Source: Chloroflexota bacterium (GTDB taxonomy: Bacteria > Chloroflexota > UBA6077 > CF-72). Taken from it: a stretch of 5,125 bases of DNA. A program made the position numbers and the translations under genes. The first letter of the stretch is position 1. Each line of letters begins with the position of its first letter. Shown here one piece after another: positions 1 to 5,125 of this stretch. The stretch spans positions 1-5,125 of the forward strand of contig JAFAWJ010000202.1 of the NCBI GenBank assembly GCA_019242065.1, read 5' to 3'. The notes under the pieces were generated by a model. That model saw nothing but the letters and a program-made list of their open reading frames with translations. It was not told the DNA's origin and ran no database searches.

Positions 1-234
1 AGTGAACAGGCGAATCTTCGACGTGCGCGCTGCCAGATTGCTGAGGACGACTGGCGGTGAGGACGAAATGAACGGAAACTCGTGCCGCTCGCCGACACCA
101 AAGCCGTCGAACCCGAGCTCCTCGGCCAGGAGCGCGTTGGAGATGACCTCCTGAAAGCGATCGTAGGTGGATTTGTGCGCACCAGTTACCGGGTCCGGCG
201 CGTGCACGATCAGGCTGATGGTCAGAAATCTCAC
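1..234 (-). CDS. Luciferase-like (LLM class) flavin-dependent oxidoreductase, N-terminal part, runs off the window
   Basis: I translated the frame starting at the GTG at 234; it stays open for 78 codons to the window edge, so only the N-terminus is seen. It begins VRFLTISLIVHAPDPVTG and continues through LLAEELGFDGFGVGERHEF, SSPPVVLSNLAARTSKIRL. This is the first beta/alpha units of the bacterial-luciferase TIM barrel: the 'aeelGfDgf.vgEhH' helix-strand, then 'PPVvLs.lAarTsrIrL'. Such enzymes oxidise substrates with reduced flavin (FMNH2 or F420H2) and O2 in the cytoplasm; the substrate is not readable. It resembles short single-domain LLM proteins (roughly 330-380 aa, CE1758-like) rather than the longer NtaA type. 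The GTG overlaps the upstream gene's TGA (GTGA, 231-234), and GGGGAG lies 6 nt before it, which indicates translational coupling and supports this start. The family is well supported, the subfamily is not. Confidence 0.85.
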   Translation of the reverse strand, partial: MRFLTISLIVHAPDPVTGAHKSTYDRFQEVISNALLAEELGFDGFGVGERHEFPFISSSPPVVLSNLAARTSKIRLFT

Positions 235-1616
235 GACGGACTCCCCGCCAACTGTGGCTGTCGACCGGGGACCGGGAGTGGTGCGAGCCCCAGGTGGTCG
301 CGCAGCGTGACCCCGGCGTACTCAGTGCGGAAGAGGCCGCGCTCCTGCAGCAGGGGCACGACCTGGTCGACGAAGGCATCCAGCCCGCCCGGCGTGACGT
401 AGGGCACCAGGATGAAGCCATCGCTGGCGTCGCTTTGCACGAACTGGTTGATCTGCTCGGCAATCGTCGCCGCGGAGCCGATGAACGACTGGCGCGAGGT
501 CACTTCGATGATCAGGTCACGGATGGACAGGTGTTTTGCCTCGGCGAGTTGCCGCCAGTCCCGGGCGGTCGTCTGTGGATCTCGATACATGCGCACGCTG
601 GCCCGGCCGCGGGCGATGGTGTTCTCGCCGATGACCGGATCGACCTCCGGCAGCGGTCCGTCGGGGTCGTACGCCGACAGGTCTCGATTCCACAGCTGTT
701 CCAACAAACGGATGGCCGTCTGGCCGCTGACCTGCTGGCGCCGCACGTGGCGGGCGAGCTCAGTCGCCTGGGCGTCGGTGTCCGCGAGCACGAAGGTCGC
801 CGCGGGCATGATCAGCAACTGGTTGTGTGTGCGGCCGTAGCGCGCCAGGCGGCCCTTGAGATCCGCATAGAAGGCCTGGCCGGCGGCCAGGGTGCTGTGG
901 CGACTGAAGATCACGTCCGCGCTGGAGGCCGCGAACTCGCGTCCGTCGTTCGAGTCGCCAGCCTGGAATGTGACCGGGCGTCCCTGCGGGCTGCGCGGCA
1001 CGTTGAACTGCCCGGCGATATCGAAAAACGCGTCGTGGTGGCCAAACGCACCCGGCCGCGGGTCAGCCAGGAAGACGCCACGTTGCTTGTCGGCCACAAT
1101 CTCGTCGCCGCGCCAGGAATCGAAGAGCTCCCAGGTGGTCTCCAGGAACGTGCGCGCGCGTTCGTAGCGTTGATCCTGGGCCAGAAATCCACCGCGCCGG
1201 AAATTCTCCCCGGTAAACGCGTCCCAGGACGTGACGACGTTCCAGCCTGCCCGACCGCCGCTCAGATGATCCAGGCTCGCGAACTGGCGCGCAACCTCGT
1301 ACGGCTCGTTGAACGTGGAGTTGATGGTGCCCGCCAACCCGAGCCGATCGGTGACAGCGGCCAGGGCGGCCAGGACCGTGAAGGTGTCCGGACGGCCGAC
1401 GACGTCGAGGTCGTAAATCAAGCCGTTCTGCTCGCGCAGGCGCAGCCCTTCGGCCAGAAACAGAAAATCCATCTTGCCGCGCTCGGCGGTCTGCGCGAAG
1501 TGCGCGAACGAGTCGAACTGGATGTGGCTGCCAGCCGCCGGGTCGCTCCAGACGGTGGTGTTGTTGACTCCGGGAAAGTGAGCGGCGAGATGGATCGGCT
1601 TGGTGGCGTTGGGCAT
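231..1616 (-). CDS. NtaA/SnaA/DszA-type FMN-dependent monooxygenase
   Basis: A 461-residue luciferase-superfamily oxygenase of the long nitrilotriacetate-monooxygenase / pristinamycin synthase / dibenzothiophene-sulfone monooxygenase type. These are oxygenase components of two-component systems, using FMNH2 from a separate reductase to hydroxylate or cleave C-N or C-S substrates. Visible motifs: MDFLFLAEGL (49-58), FASLDHLSGGRAGWNVVTS (112-130), the insertion typical of this subfamily with QDQRYERARTFLETTWELFDSW (147-168), QAGDSNDGREFAASSADVIF (218-237), SFIGSAATIAEQI (378-390) and the tail GLFRTEYAGVTLRDHLGL (427-444). Length matches the family (about 440-470 aa). The frame is open upstream to 1817, but the ATG at 1616 is the start: the N-terminal PIHLAAHFPGV is typical, AAGGA sits 7 nt upstream, and the gap to the previous stop is only 11 nt. 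The downstream gene overlaps by GTGA, so it is the middle of an operon. The substrate is not deducible from sequence. Confidence 0.93.
   Translation of the reverse strand: MPNATKPIHLAAHFPGVNNTTVWSDPAAGSHIQFDSFAHFAQTAERGKMDFLFLAEGLRLREQNGLIYDLDVVGRPDTFTVLAALAAVTDRLGLAGTINSTFNEPYEVARQFASLDHLSGGRAGWNVVTSWDAFTGENFRRGGFLAQDQRYERARTFLETTWELFDSWRGDEIVADKQRGVFLADPRPGAFGHHDAFFDIAGQFNVPRSPQGRPVTFQAGDSNDGREFAASSADVIFSRHSTLAAGQAFYADLKGRLARYGRTHNQLLIMPAATFVLADTDAQATELARHVRRQQVSGQTAIRLLEQLWNRDLSAYDPDGPLPEVDPVIGENTIARGRASVRMYRDPQTTARDWRQLAEAKHLSIRDLIIEVTSRQSFIGSAATIAEQINQFVQSDASDGFILVPYVTPGGLDAFVDQVVPLLQERGLFRTEYAGVTLRDHLGLAPLPVPGRQPQLAGSPS
241..246 (-). promoter_or_regulatory. Ribosome binding site for the GTG-start monooxygenase
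   Basis: GGGGAG on the minus strand lies 6 nt upstream of the GTG at 234, inside the last codons of the preceding gene. Together with the GTGA stop/start overlap it decides the start of the partial gene at the window edge. Confidence 0.5.
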
Positions 1617-1623
1617 AGTCGGG

Positions 1624-1628
1624 TCCTT
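1624..1628 (-). promoter_or_regulatory. Ribosome binding site fixing the start at 1616
   Basis: AAGGA on the minus strand, 7 nt before the ATG at 1616, overlaps the TGA stop (1628-1630) of the preceding gene as TGAAGGA. It makes the ATG at 1616 the start in preference to in-frame codons as far up as 1817, which would lie deep inside the upstream gene. Confidence 0.7.
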
Positions 1629-2821
1629 CAGGCGACGGCGTACCGGTTGGCGGGGCGGGGCAGGCCGAGGAGCCCGCGCAGCGAAGAAGAGGTGTACTCG
1701 GTACGGAACGTACCACGCCGTTGGAGCGCCGGCACCAGGCCGCGTGTGATCTGCACGAGGTCGTGAGGTAGCGCGGCGGGACGCAGGCGGAAGCCGGACA
1801 GCCCTGCCTGCTGCCACTCCAGGAGCAGATCGGCCAGTTCCGTTGGGCTACCGGCGAAGATGGTCGCGTCACTGCGATACTCGCTGCCTGCCAGGTCGTC
1901 GAGGCGCTGTCGACGCCGCGTGGCCGCCTGCGCATCGTCGTCGACAAACACCACGAGCTCGCCGAAGAGGTGCAGCGTCTCGCTCGCCCGTCCGGCGCTG
2001 GTCTGCTCCGCGCGCACCTGGCGCACGATGTCGGCCGCATGGCTGGCATCGCGGGGCGTCACGTACCCGACGTCGACGGAACGCGCGATCAGTCGGTACG
2101 GGATCGCGGCATGGCCGAGCGCCGTCACCACCGGCTGACCTTGCGGCGGCCGCGGCGTGATGGACGGGCCTTTCACCTTGAACCAGCGGCCCTCGAAGTC
2201 GATGTAGTGCAACTTGTTGCGATCGATGAAGCGGCCCGTCGAGACGTCACGGATCTCCGCGTCGTCTTCCCAGCTGTCCCAGAGTCGCCGAAGGACTTCC
2301 ACGTAATCGGCGGCCTCGTCGAAGGAATCCACCATGACCTGCTGCGCGGTCGAGTCCTGGGGATCCCCGGGAAAGGTACGGCGTCCGAAGTGGGCCGCCT
2401 CGTGGGGACGACGGGTGACCTGCACGCGCACGCCCGCGCGTCCGGTGCTGACGTAGTCCAGGGTGGCGATTGCCTTCGAAAGATGAAACGGCTCGGTGTG
2501 CGTGACGATGGCCGTCGGCACGAGCCCGATTCCGCGCGTCCTGGGCGCCACGCGCGCGGCGATGAGCACCGCGTCCAGCCGCCCACGCACACGATCGGTG
2601 CGGGCATCGGGGTGGTTGCGATCCTCCGATTGCAGGCTCATGCCGTCTTCGATGGTCACGAAGTCGAGCAGACCCCGCTGGGCTTCCTGGACGAGGTCGA
2701 GCCAGTACGGGCCGTCGAGCAGCTCGGCGGGCCGCGCGTCGGGCTCGCGCCAGGCGGCCGGATGCCAGCCGGTGCCGTCGAGGGCTACCGCGAGGTGGAG
2801 GGGCGGGGAGACGTCCATCAT
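1628..2821 (-). CDS. LLM class flavin-dependent monooxygenase, about 397 aa
   Basis: A luciferase-like TIM-barrel flavin oxidoreductase. Visible segments: PPLHLAVALDGTGWHPAAWR (6-25, first strand and NtaA/DmoA-like lead-in), WLDLVQEAQRGLLDFVTIED (40-59), IGLVPTAIVTHTEPFHLSKA (98-117), LDYVSTGRAGVRVQVTRRP (121-139, equivalent to the usual 'LDhlSgGRagwnvvts' with V-R-V-Q-V-T in place of W-N-V-V-T-S), VLRRLWDSWEDDA (176-188), GPSITPRPPQGQPVV (218-232), IFAGSPTELADLLLEW (321-336) and GTFRTEY (370-376). It is about 60 residues shorter than its downstream neighbour and lacks the QAGxSxxGrxfAA phosphate-loop signature, having VVTALGHAAIPYRLIARSVD there. That makes it a divergent member, and flavin use is inferred from the family. 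Two adjacent ATGs (2821 and 2818) are possible; AAGG abuts the first, while an AGGAA further up sits in the loop of an inverted repeat. It is first in the unit behind the promoter at 2852-2881 and is followed after 11 nt by the NtaA-type gene. Confidence 0.9.
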   Translation of the reverse strand: MMDVSPPLHLAVALDGTGWHPAAWREPDARPAELLDGPYWLDLVQEAQRGLLDFVTIEDGMSLQSEDRNHPDARTDRVRGRLDAVLIAARVAPRTRGIGLVPTAIVTHTEPFHLSKAIATLDYVSTGRAGVRVQVTRRPHEAAHFGRRTFPGDPQDSTAQQVMVDSFDEAADYVEVLRRLWDSWEDDAEIRDVSTGRFIDRNKLHYIDFEGRWFKVKGPSITPRPPQGQPVVTALGHAAIPYRLIARSVDVGYVTPRDASHAADIVRQVRAEQTSAGRASETLHLFGELVVFVDDDAQAATRRRQRLDDLAGSEYRSDATIFAGSPTELADLLLEWQQAGLSGFRLRPAALPHDLVQITRGLVPALQRRGTFRTEYTSSSLRGLLGLPRPANRYAVA

Positions 2822-2824
2822 CCT

Positions 2825-2847
2825 TAGTCGACTTCCTGGGTCGACTA
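2825..2847. repeat. Inverted repeat upstream of the flavin monooxygenase pair: candidate operator or RNA hairpin
   Basis: Perfect 8-bp arms, TAGTCGAC (2825-2832) and GTCGACTA (2840-2847), are separated by a 7-nt spacer (2833-2839). The repeat ends 3 nt before the ATG at 2821 and spans the predicted transcription start. Two readings are possible. As DNA it has the size and position of a dimeric repressor operator. As RNA it would be a hairpin whose loop carries AGGAA, a candidate ribosome binding site, so it could modulate translation. GTCGAC alone recurs in GC-rich coding sequence here; the paired arrangement in the leader is what is unusual. No regulator gene is visible in the window. Confidence 0.55.
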
Positions 2848-2851
2848 TTCA

Positions 2852-2881
2852 ACGATATTGTGTGGCTCGCCCGAGTGTCAA
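2852..2881 (-). promoter_or_regulatory. Candidate sigma70-type promoter for the downstream monooxygenase genes
   Basis: On the minus strand TTGACA (2876-2881) is a perfect -35 hexamer. TATCGT (2852-2857) is a 4/6 match to the -10 hexamer at 18-bp spacing. The predicted start of transcription, near 2845, falls in the inverted repeat at 2825-2847. The local sequence (2847-2859) is noticeably AT-richer than its surroundings. The stretch 2848-2936, between the start region of the downstream gene and the end of the reductase homology, carries no other recognisable gene. Confidence 0.5.
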
Positions 2882-2936
2882 GTCCGCGAGCCAGGGGCCC
2901 GATGGATTGAGTCGCCATCCAGCGCGGATGCTCGGG

Positions 2937-3250
2937 GCAGTTGAGAAAACGGTGCAGCTGGCTCTGCGCGCGATGGAAGCGGCCCGCACTGGCCCAACCG
3001 TACGAGCCGCCGTACATCGCCGCGTCGCCATGCTCGGTCCGCACGCGTCGTGCGTCGGGACCAGGTCCGCGTTCCAGCCAGCCGCGACGCACCATCGGCT
3101 GCGGAATCCGTGAGGCGTGGCGCGCCGCAGACGGTACGTTTGCCAGTAACGGCGATGGATCGGGATCCAACGGATGAGGGCTGACAATCAGCTGCTCCCG
3201 TCGCGCTCGACGCGGAACGAGCACCAGTGCGAGTGTGGACTGTAGCTCAC
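2937..3250 (-). pseudogene. Remnant of a BisC/TorA/DMSO-reductase-type molybdopterin oxidoreductase (N-terminal fragment)
   Basis: Two frames read as one damaged N-terminus. From the GTG at 3250: VSYSPHSHWCSFRVERDGSS then stop (3188-3190). In the next frame from about 3191: LIVSPHPLDPDPSPLLANVP, RHASRIPQPMVRRGWLERGP, then RTEHGDAAMYGGSYGWASAG and RFHRAQSQLHRFLNC. The segment 'GGSYGWASAGRFHxAQSQLHRFLN' and 'PMVRRGWLE' are hallmarks of the biotin sulfoxide / TMAO / DMSO reductase family, molybdenum enzymes that reduce S- or N-oxides. The usual 'HWGaFxVeVrDGr' N-terminus is also recognisable. Damage: a 1-nt loss near 3191; an in-frame deletion near 3042-3050, where PDARR joins VRTEHGD and the conserved 'DEFVxVSWDEAL' block (about 23-25 residues) is gone; and loss of everything after LNC at 2937, that is over 600 residues including the Mo-ligand serine region. 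The GTG overlaps the TGA ending the ATPase remnant (GTGA, 3247-3250), so the two were once coupled. Confidence 0.85.
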
Positions 3251-3611
3251 GCGCGTGCCACGCCGAGCCACGCGAGTAACTGTGACCTGAGCTGCACGAA
3301 CTCCGGATGACCGACATCGCGTGGACGCGCCAGATCCACCTGGACCTCGTGCGCGATCACGCCGTCGGCCAGCACGATGACGCGCATCAAGCGCGGCAAA
3401 ATGGCTCGTCGAGCAACAGCAGATCCGGCCGATGGACCAGCGCACGCGCCAGCGATGCCCTCTGGACTTCACCACCCGAGAGTGTCTTGGGCCACGCCTG
3501 CGCCCGCTGGGCCATGCCGACTTCCGCCAGGGCGATCAACGCACGCTCCAGGTCCGGCCGACCCGGCAGGCCCAGCACGACGTTGTGCCACACCGTCTGC
3601 TGCCCCGTCAT
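3247..3611 (-). pseudogene. Remnant of a nitrate/sulfonate/taurine-type ABC transporter ATPase
   Basis: From the ATG at 3611: [20 protein letters not shown], then [20 protein letters not shown] and [11 protein letters not shown]. These are the Q-loop-distal region, the LSGGE signature and Walker B of an SsuB/TauB/NrtD-like ATPase that would energise uptake of a small oxyanion-like or sulfonate substrate. After DEPF the frame runs into TGA. Removing one T from the T4 run at 3398-3401 restores AALDA, the expected 'DEPFaALDalTR' continuation. A further frame then gives MRVIVLADGVIAHEVQVDL, ARPRDVGHPEFVQLRSQLLA, WLGVARA and TGA at 3247-3249, which is the family's C-terminal end. Missing: the whole N-terminus with Walker A (roughly 80-90 residues), and about 35-45 residues between ALDA and RVIVL containing the H-loop 'VTHDxxEA' region. 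It cannot hydrolyse ATP. Its first codon overlaps the stop of the upstream monooxygenase (ATGA, 3608-3611), probably by chance at a deletion junction. Confidence 0.87.
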
Positions 3612-4663
3612 GCGGGGTGCCAGCTTAGGGCGGGCGCGACCTCGCGCGCGATGCGCTCCAGCGCGCGGAGCATCTGCGCCGGCGTCGGATGACCGGGATG
3701 TACCTGACAGATCAATTCCGTCGTGTGCGGCAGCAACACGTCCGTGCGCAGGCTGGCCACGACTTCCTCGGGGTGGCCGTAGTGGATGTGGCTGCGCGCG
3801 TAGTACGCCTCCTGGCTCAAGCCTGACGGAAAGAATCCACGTCGAATCATCGTGTCCACGTAGGCCGCAACACCCGCGTCCAGGTCGGCCACGGCGCTGC
3901 GTTTGTCGGCAGCCGGATACACCGCTCGCGACAGTCCCACGCGCGCAGTGGCGCCCGACGTCAGCTCGCGCGCATACGCGTGCGCCACCGGCAACTGGTT
4001 CTGATCGGTCGGTTCGTTGCTCATGAACGCCGTGCGCGCCAGCAGCAGCCCGCTCCCGTGGCGTCCGATACGCGCACCGCCGTCCTGGCTGAGCGTGGAC
4101 TCCCAGACACGCGCGGCCAGCGTCGTGGGCGGTGGATACAGACGTGCCTCAGTGTCACGAATCGGATCCCCGCGCAGCGCGGCGCTCAGGATGTCAAAGG
4201 AGTCCGCGTATCGGGCGCGACGCGACTGCAGATCACGGTCGAATGCCGCGAACGTGAGCGGATCACCACCGGTGCCGAGACCCAGCTGCAGCCGACCACC
4301 GCTGAGTGTGTCCACCACCGCCGCGTCCTCTGCGACGCGGACCGGATCTTCGAGTGGCAGGATGATGATCGCCGTTCCCAGTCCAAGTCGACGGGTGCGC
4401 TGCGCGGCGGCCGCCAGGAACGTCAGGGTCGACGGCAAGCGGCCTCCGCCGTTTTCGAAGTGGTGCTGGGCAACCCAGCCCGTGTCGTACCCGAGGTCCT
4501 CGGCAGCCTGGAAGAGGTCCAGCGCGACACGGTACGACTCGGCGGCATTGGCGCCGACGTGCAGGTGGGTCAGAAACCCGAGACGCAGCCGACGCGGGGC
4601 GTCGACGCTGGATGTGGCCGCGGGCGCGGCGTCGCGCATCAGTCCGTTCACGACGCTAACCAT
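3608..4663 (-). CDS. FMN-dependent luciferase-like monooxygenase, KPN_01858-like family
   Basis: A 351-residue single-domain LLM protein. Visible segments: [20 protein letters not shown] (25-44), [20 protein letters not shown] (53-72), [20 protein letters not shown] (76-95), [20 protein letters not shown] (102-121) followed by [12 protein letters not shown] (122-133), [20 protein letters not shown] (173-192), [12 protein letters not shown] (294-305) and the end [13 protein letters not shown]. The pattern 'RLYPPxxxLxxRVWqsT.s..GG.riG..g.GLlLaR' with the C-terminal 'ATEL.cQVHP' type region resembles the KPN_01858 group of putative FMN-dependent monooxygenases, which I recall as often encoded near ABC transporters and other LLM enzymes. 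Start at 4663 is supported by GGAGGA 8 nt upstream. The first ~25 residues are a low-complexity lead before the barrel; internal starts (Met9) are less likely given the RBS. The C-terminus looks complete although the following transporter gene is decapitated immediately after its stop. The substrate is unknown. Confidence 0.9.
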   Translation of the reverse strand: MVSVVNGLMRDAAPAATSSVDAPRRLRLGFLTHLHVGANAAESYRVALDLFQAAEDLGYDTGWVAQHHFENGGGRLPSTLTFLAAAAQRTRRLGLGTAIIILPLEDPVRVAEDAAVVDTLSGGRLQLGLGTGGDPLTFAAFDRDLQSRRARYADSFDILSAALRGDPIRDTEARLYPPPTTLAARVWESTLSQDGGARIGRHGSGLLLARTAFMSNEPTDQNQLPVAHAYARELTSGATARVGLSRAVYPAADKRSAVADLDAGVAAYVDTMIRRGFFPSGLSQEAYYARSHIHYGHPEEVVASLRTDVLLPHTTELICQVHPGHPTPAQMLRALERIAREVAPALSWHPA

Positions 4664-4671
4664 AGGTCACT

Positions 4672-4677
4672 TCCTCC
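4672..4677 (-). promoter_or_regulatory. Strong ribosome binding site for the KPN_01858-like monooxygenase
   Basis: GGAGGA on the minus strand, 8 nt before the ATG at 4663, lies in the 41-nt gap after the OsmC-family stop codon (4705-4707). It is the best Shine-Dalgarno match among the genes here and settles the start. No separate promoter is visible in that short gap, so the gene is probably cotranscribed from upstream. Confidence 0.75.
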
Positions 4678-4704
4678 ACTCGGCCACCTGGCGCGGCGCG
4701 GCCA

Positions 4705-5043
4705 CTACGCGACCGCTGCGGCGAGGCGTGCTTCGGAGACCCCGGGCAGCGTGTGGTCGATCCGGCCGGTGATCTCTTGCGGATTGACCAGCAGGTTGAG
4801 AATCGGACACACGCGTTCGACCGCCTGGTGCAGCTCCGCGAGCTGCGCATCAGCTGCCGATGACGTGACATGCACCGTATAGCTGATGGTGTGGGGGTAG
4901 ACCGGGACGTGCTCGAAACCGGGCTGGTTCGCGCGCGGGTCCATCTGAGCAGTGACTTCCACGTCCAGGTTGTCGAGCGGCACCTGACGGTCCGCGGCGT
5001 GGATCAGGAAAATGTGTGTCAGGCAGCTGCTCGGGTCGCACAC
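4705..5043 (-). pseudogene. OsmC-family thiol peroxidase, 5'-truncated
   Basis: The readable product is about 112 residues, from a GTG at 5043: CDPSSCLTHIFLIHAADRQ, VPLDNLDVEVTAQMDPRANQ, HVPVYPHTISYTVHVTS, LAELHQAVERVCPILNLLVN, PQEITGRIDHT. This is the C-terminal two thirds of an OsmC/Ohr-like protein, a cytoplasmic cysteine-based peroxidase acting on organic hydroperoxides. Both family cysteines are present: C7 in SSCLTH at the start of the long helix, and C79 in VERVCPILNLL. Family members are usually 130-180 residues. The N-terminal beta-strands that complete the dimeric fold, about 50-60 residues, are absent. The frame continues upstream only to a stop at 5092-5094 with no OsmC-like sequence, and no good ribosome binding site precedes the GTG. 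Homology therefore ends abruptly near 5040, beside sequence that looks foreign. It could be called a short intact gene, but loss of the N-terminal fold makes a broken gene more likely. It lies 41 nt upstream of the next monooxygenase, in the same direction. Confidence 0.75.
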
Positions 5044-5050
5044 TACACAC

Positions 5051-5125
5051 TGTCGCGCCCCTATAGTCAGATAGGTGAGTCGGGTATTCGTCTATATATC
5101 TGAGTGAGGGCGTGGTGGGTAGCGG
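5051..5125. mobile_element. Possible end of an insertion element, cut by the window edge
   Basis: Sequence character changes where the OsmC homology stops. From 5051 it reads TGTCGCGCCCC, starting with the TGT common at the tips of several IS families, and then becomes AT-richer with internal repeats: CTATAG (5061-5066) and CTATAT (5092-5097), plus TCAGATA (5067-5073) inverted as TATCTGA (5097-5103). Subterminal multiple repeats of this sort are seen at ends of IS21-like elements. No transposase is in the window and the other end is not visible, so this is inference from position and texture, not an identification. Confidence 0.3.
5067..5103. repeat. 7-bp inverted repeat in the AT-richer tail of the window
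   Basis: TCAGATA at 5067-5073 and its reverse complement TATCTGA at 5097-5103 are separated by 23 nt. It lies outside any recognisable gene. The arms are short and far apart for a terminator and have no following T-run, so a transposase or regulator binding site is the more natural reading. Confidence 0.4.

Noticed and set aside
294..1766. Long plus-strand open frame (490 codons) opposite the NtaA-type gene
   Set aside because: It is antisense to a well-supported gene, its translation shows no family motif, and such mirror frames are expected in GC-rich DNA.
1970..2827. Plus-strand open frame of 285 codons opposite the 397-aa monooxygenase
   Set aside because: It is a shadow of the minus-strand gene; its composition is arginine/glycine/valine-rich with no recognisable domain or ribosome binding site.
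2890..2936. Possible terminator after the reductase remnant
   Set aside because: Only short arms (for example GATGG/CCATC) and a GGGCCC palindrome are present, with no following T-run on the minus strand.
2247..3317. Single 356-codon minus-strand frame spanning the reductase remnant and the monooxygenase start
   Set aside because: Only its middle (about 2937-3191) is real BisC-like sequence. Its N-terminus is an out-of-frame reading of the ATPase tail, and its C-terminus is a wrong frame of the next gene.
3608..3611. ATGA overlap between the KPN_01858-like gene and the ATPase fragment read as operon coupling
   Set aside because: The ATPase is missing its whole N-terminus, so this ATG lies where an internal residue would be. 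The overlap is probably a by-product of the deletion junction.
5057..5089. T7-promoter-like blocks on the minus strand (AATAC, GACTCAC, TATAGGG in order)
   Set aside because: The blocks are separated by extra bases (2 and 9 nt), so the fixed spacing of a phage T7 promoter is destroyed. Resemblance is most likely coincidence within the repeat-rich tail.

Overview
The window is GC-rich, compact bacterial DNA in which every recognisable gene lies on the minus strand, so transcription runs from high to low coordinates. High GC, GTG starts, 4-bp stop/start overlaps and Shine-Dalgarno sites fit an actinomycete, a Chloroflexota-type bacterium or a high-GC proteobacterium. The sequence alone does not decide between them.

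Layout in the direction of transcription: (1) 5125-5051, a short AT-richer stretch with internal repeats that resembles the end of an insertion element. (2) 5043-4705, an OsmC-family thiol peroxidase cut off at its N-terminus next to that stretch. (3) 4663-3608, an intact luciferase-like FMN-dependent monooxygenase resembling the KPN_01858 family. (4) 3611-3247, the wreck of a sulfonate/nitrate/taurine-type ABC transporter ATPase: Walker A region missing, a 1-nt frameshift after Walker B, and a large internal deletion. (5) 3250-2937, the wreck of a BisC/TorA/DMSO-reductase-type molybdopterin oxidoreductase: N-terminal piece only, with a frameshift and an in-frame deletion. (6) 2881-2825, a likely promoter (perfect TTGACA -35) and an 8-bp-arm inverted repeat over the predicted transcription start. 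(7) 2821-1628, an intact luciferase-like flavin monooxygenase. (8) 1616-231, an intact NtaA/SnaA/DszA-type FMN-dependent monooxygenase. (9) 234-1, the N-terminal 78 codons of a further luciferase-like oxidoreductase that runs off the window.

Interpretation: this looks like a catabolic or sulfur/nitrogen-scavenging operon built around several two-component flavin monooxygenases. Such enzymes use FMNH2 and O2, typically on organosulfur or aminopolycarboxylate substrates. An uptake ABC transporter and a Mo-cofactor S-/N-oxide reductase once belonged to it. The transporter and reductase have been destroyed by deletions and frameshifts, while the flanking monooxygenases remain open and well formed. 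The substrate is unknown. No flavin reductase, substrate-binding protein, permease or regulator is visible here. The most interesting feature is the selective decay of the middle of the operon, with an apparently usable promoter/operator next to the ruins that could drive the downstream monooxygenases independently.
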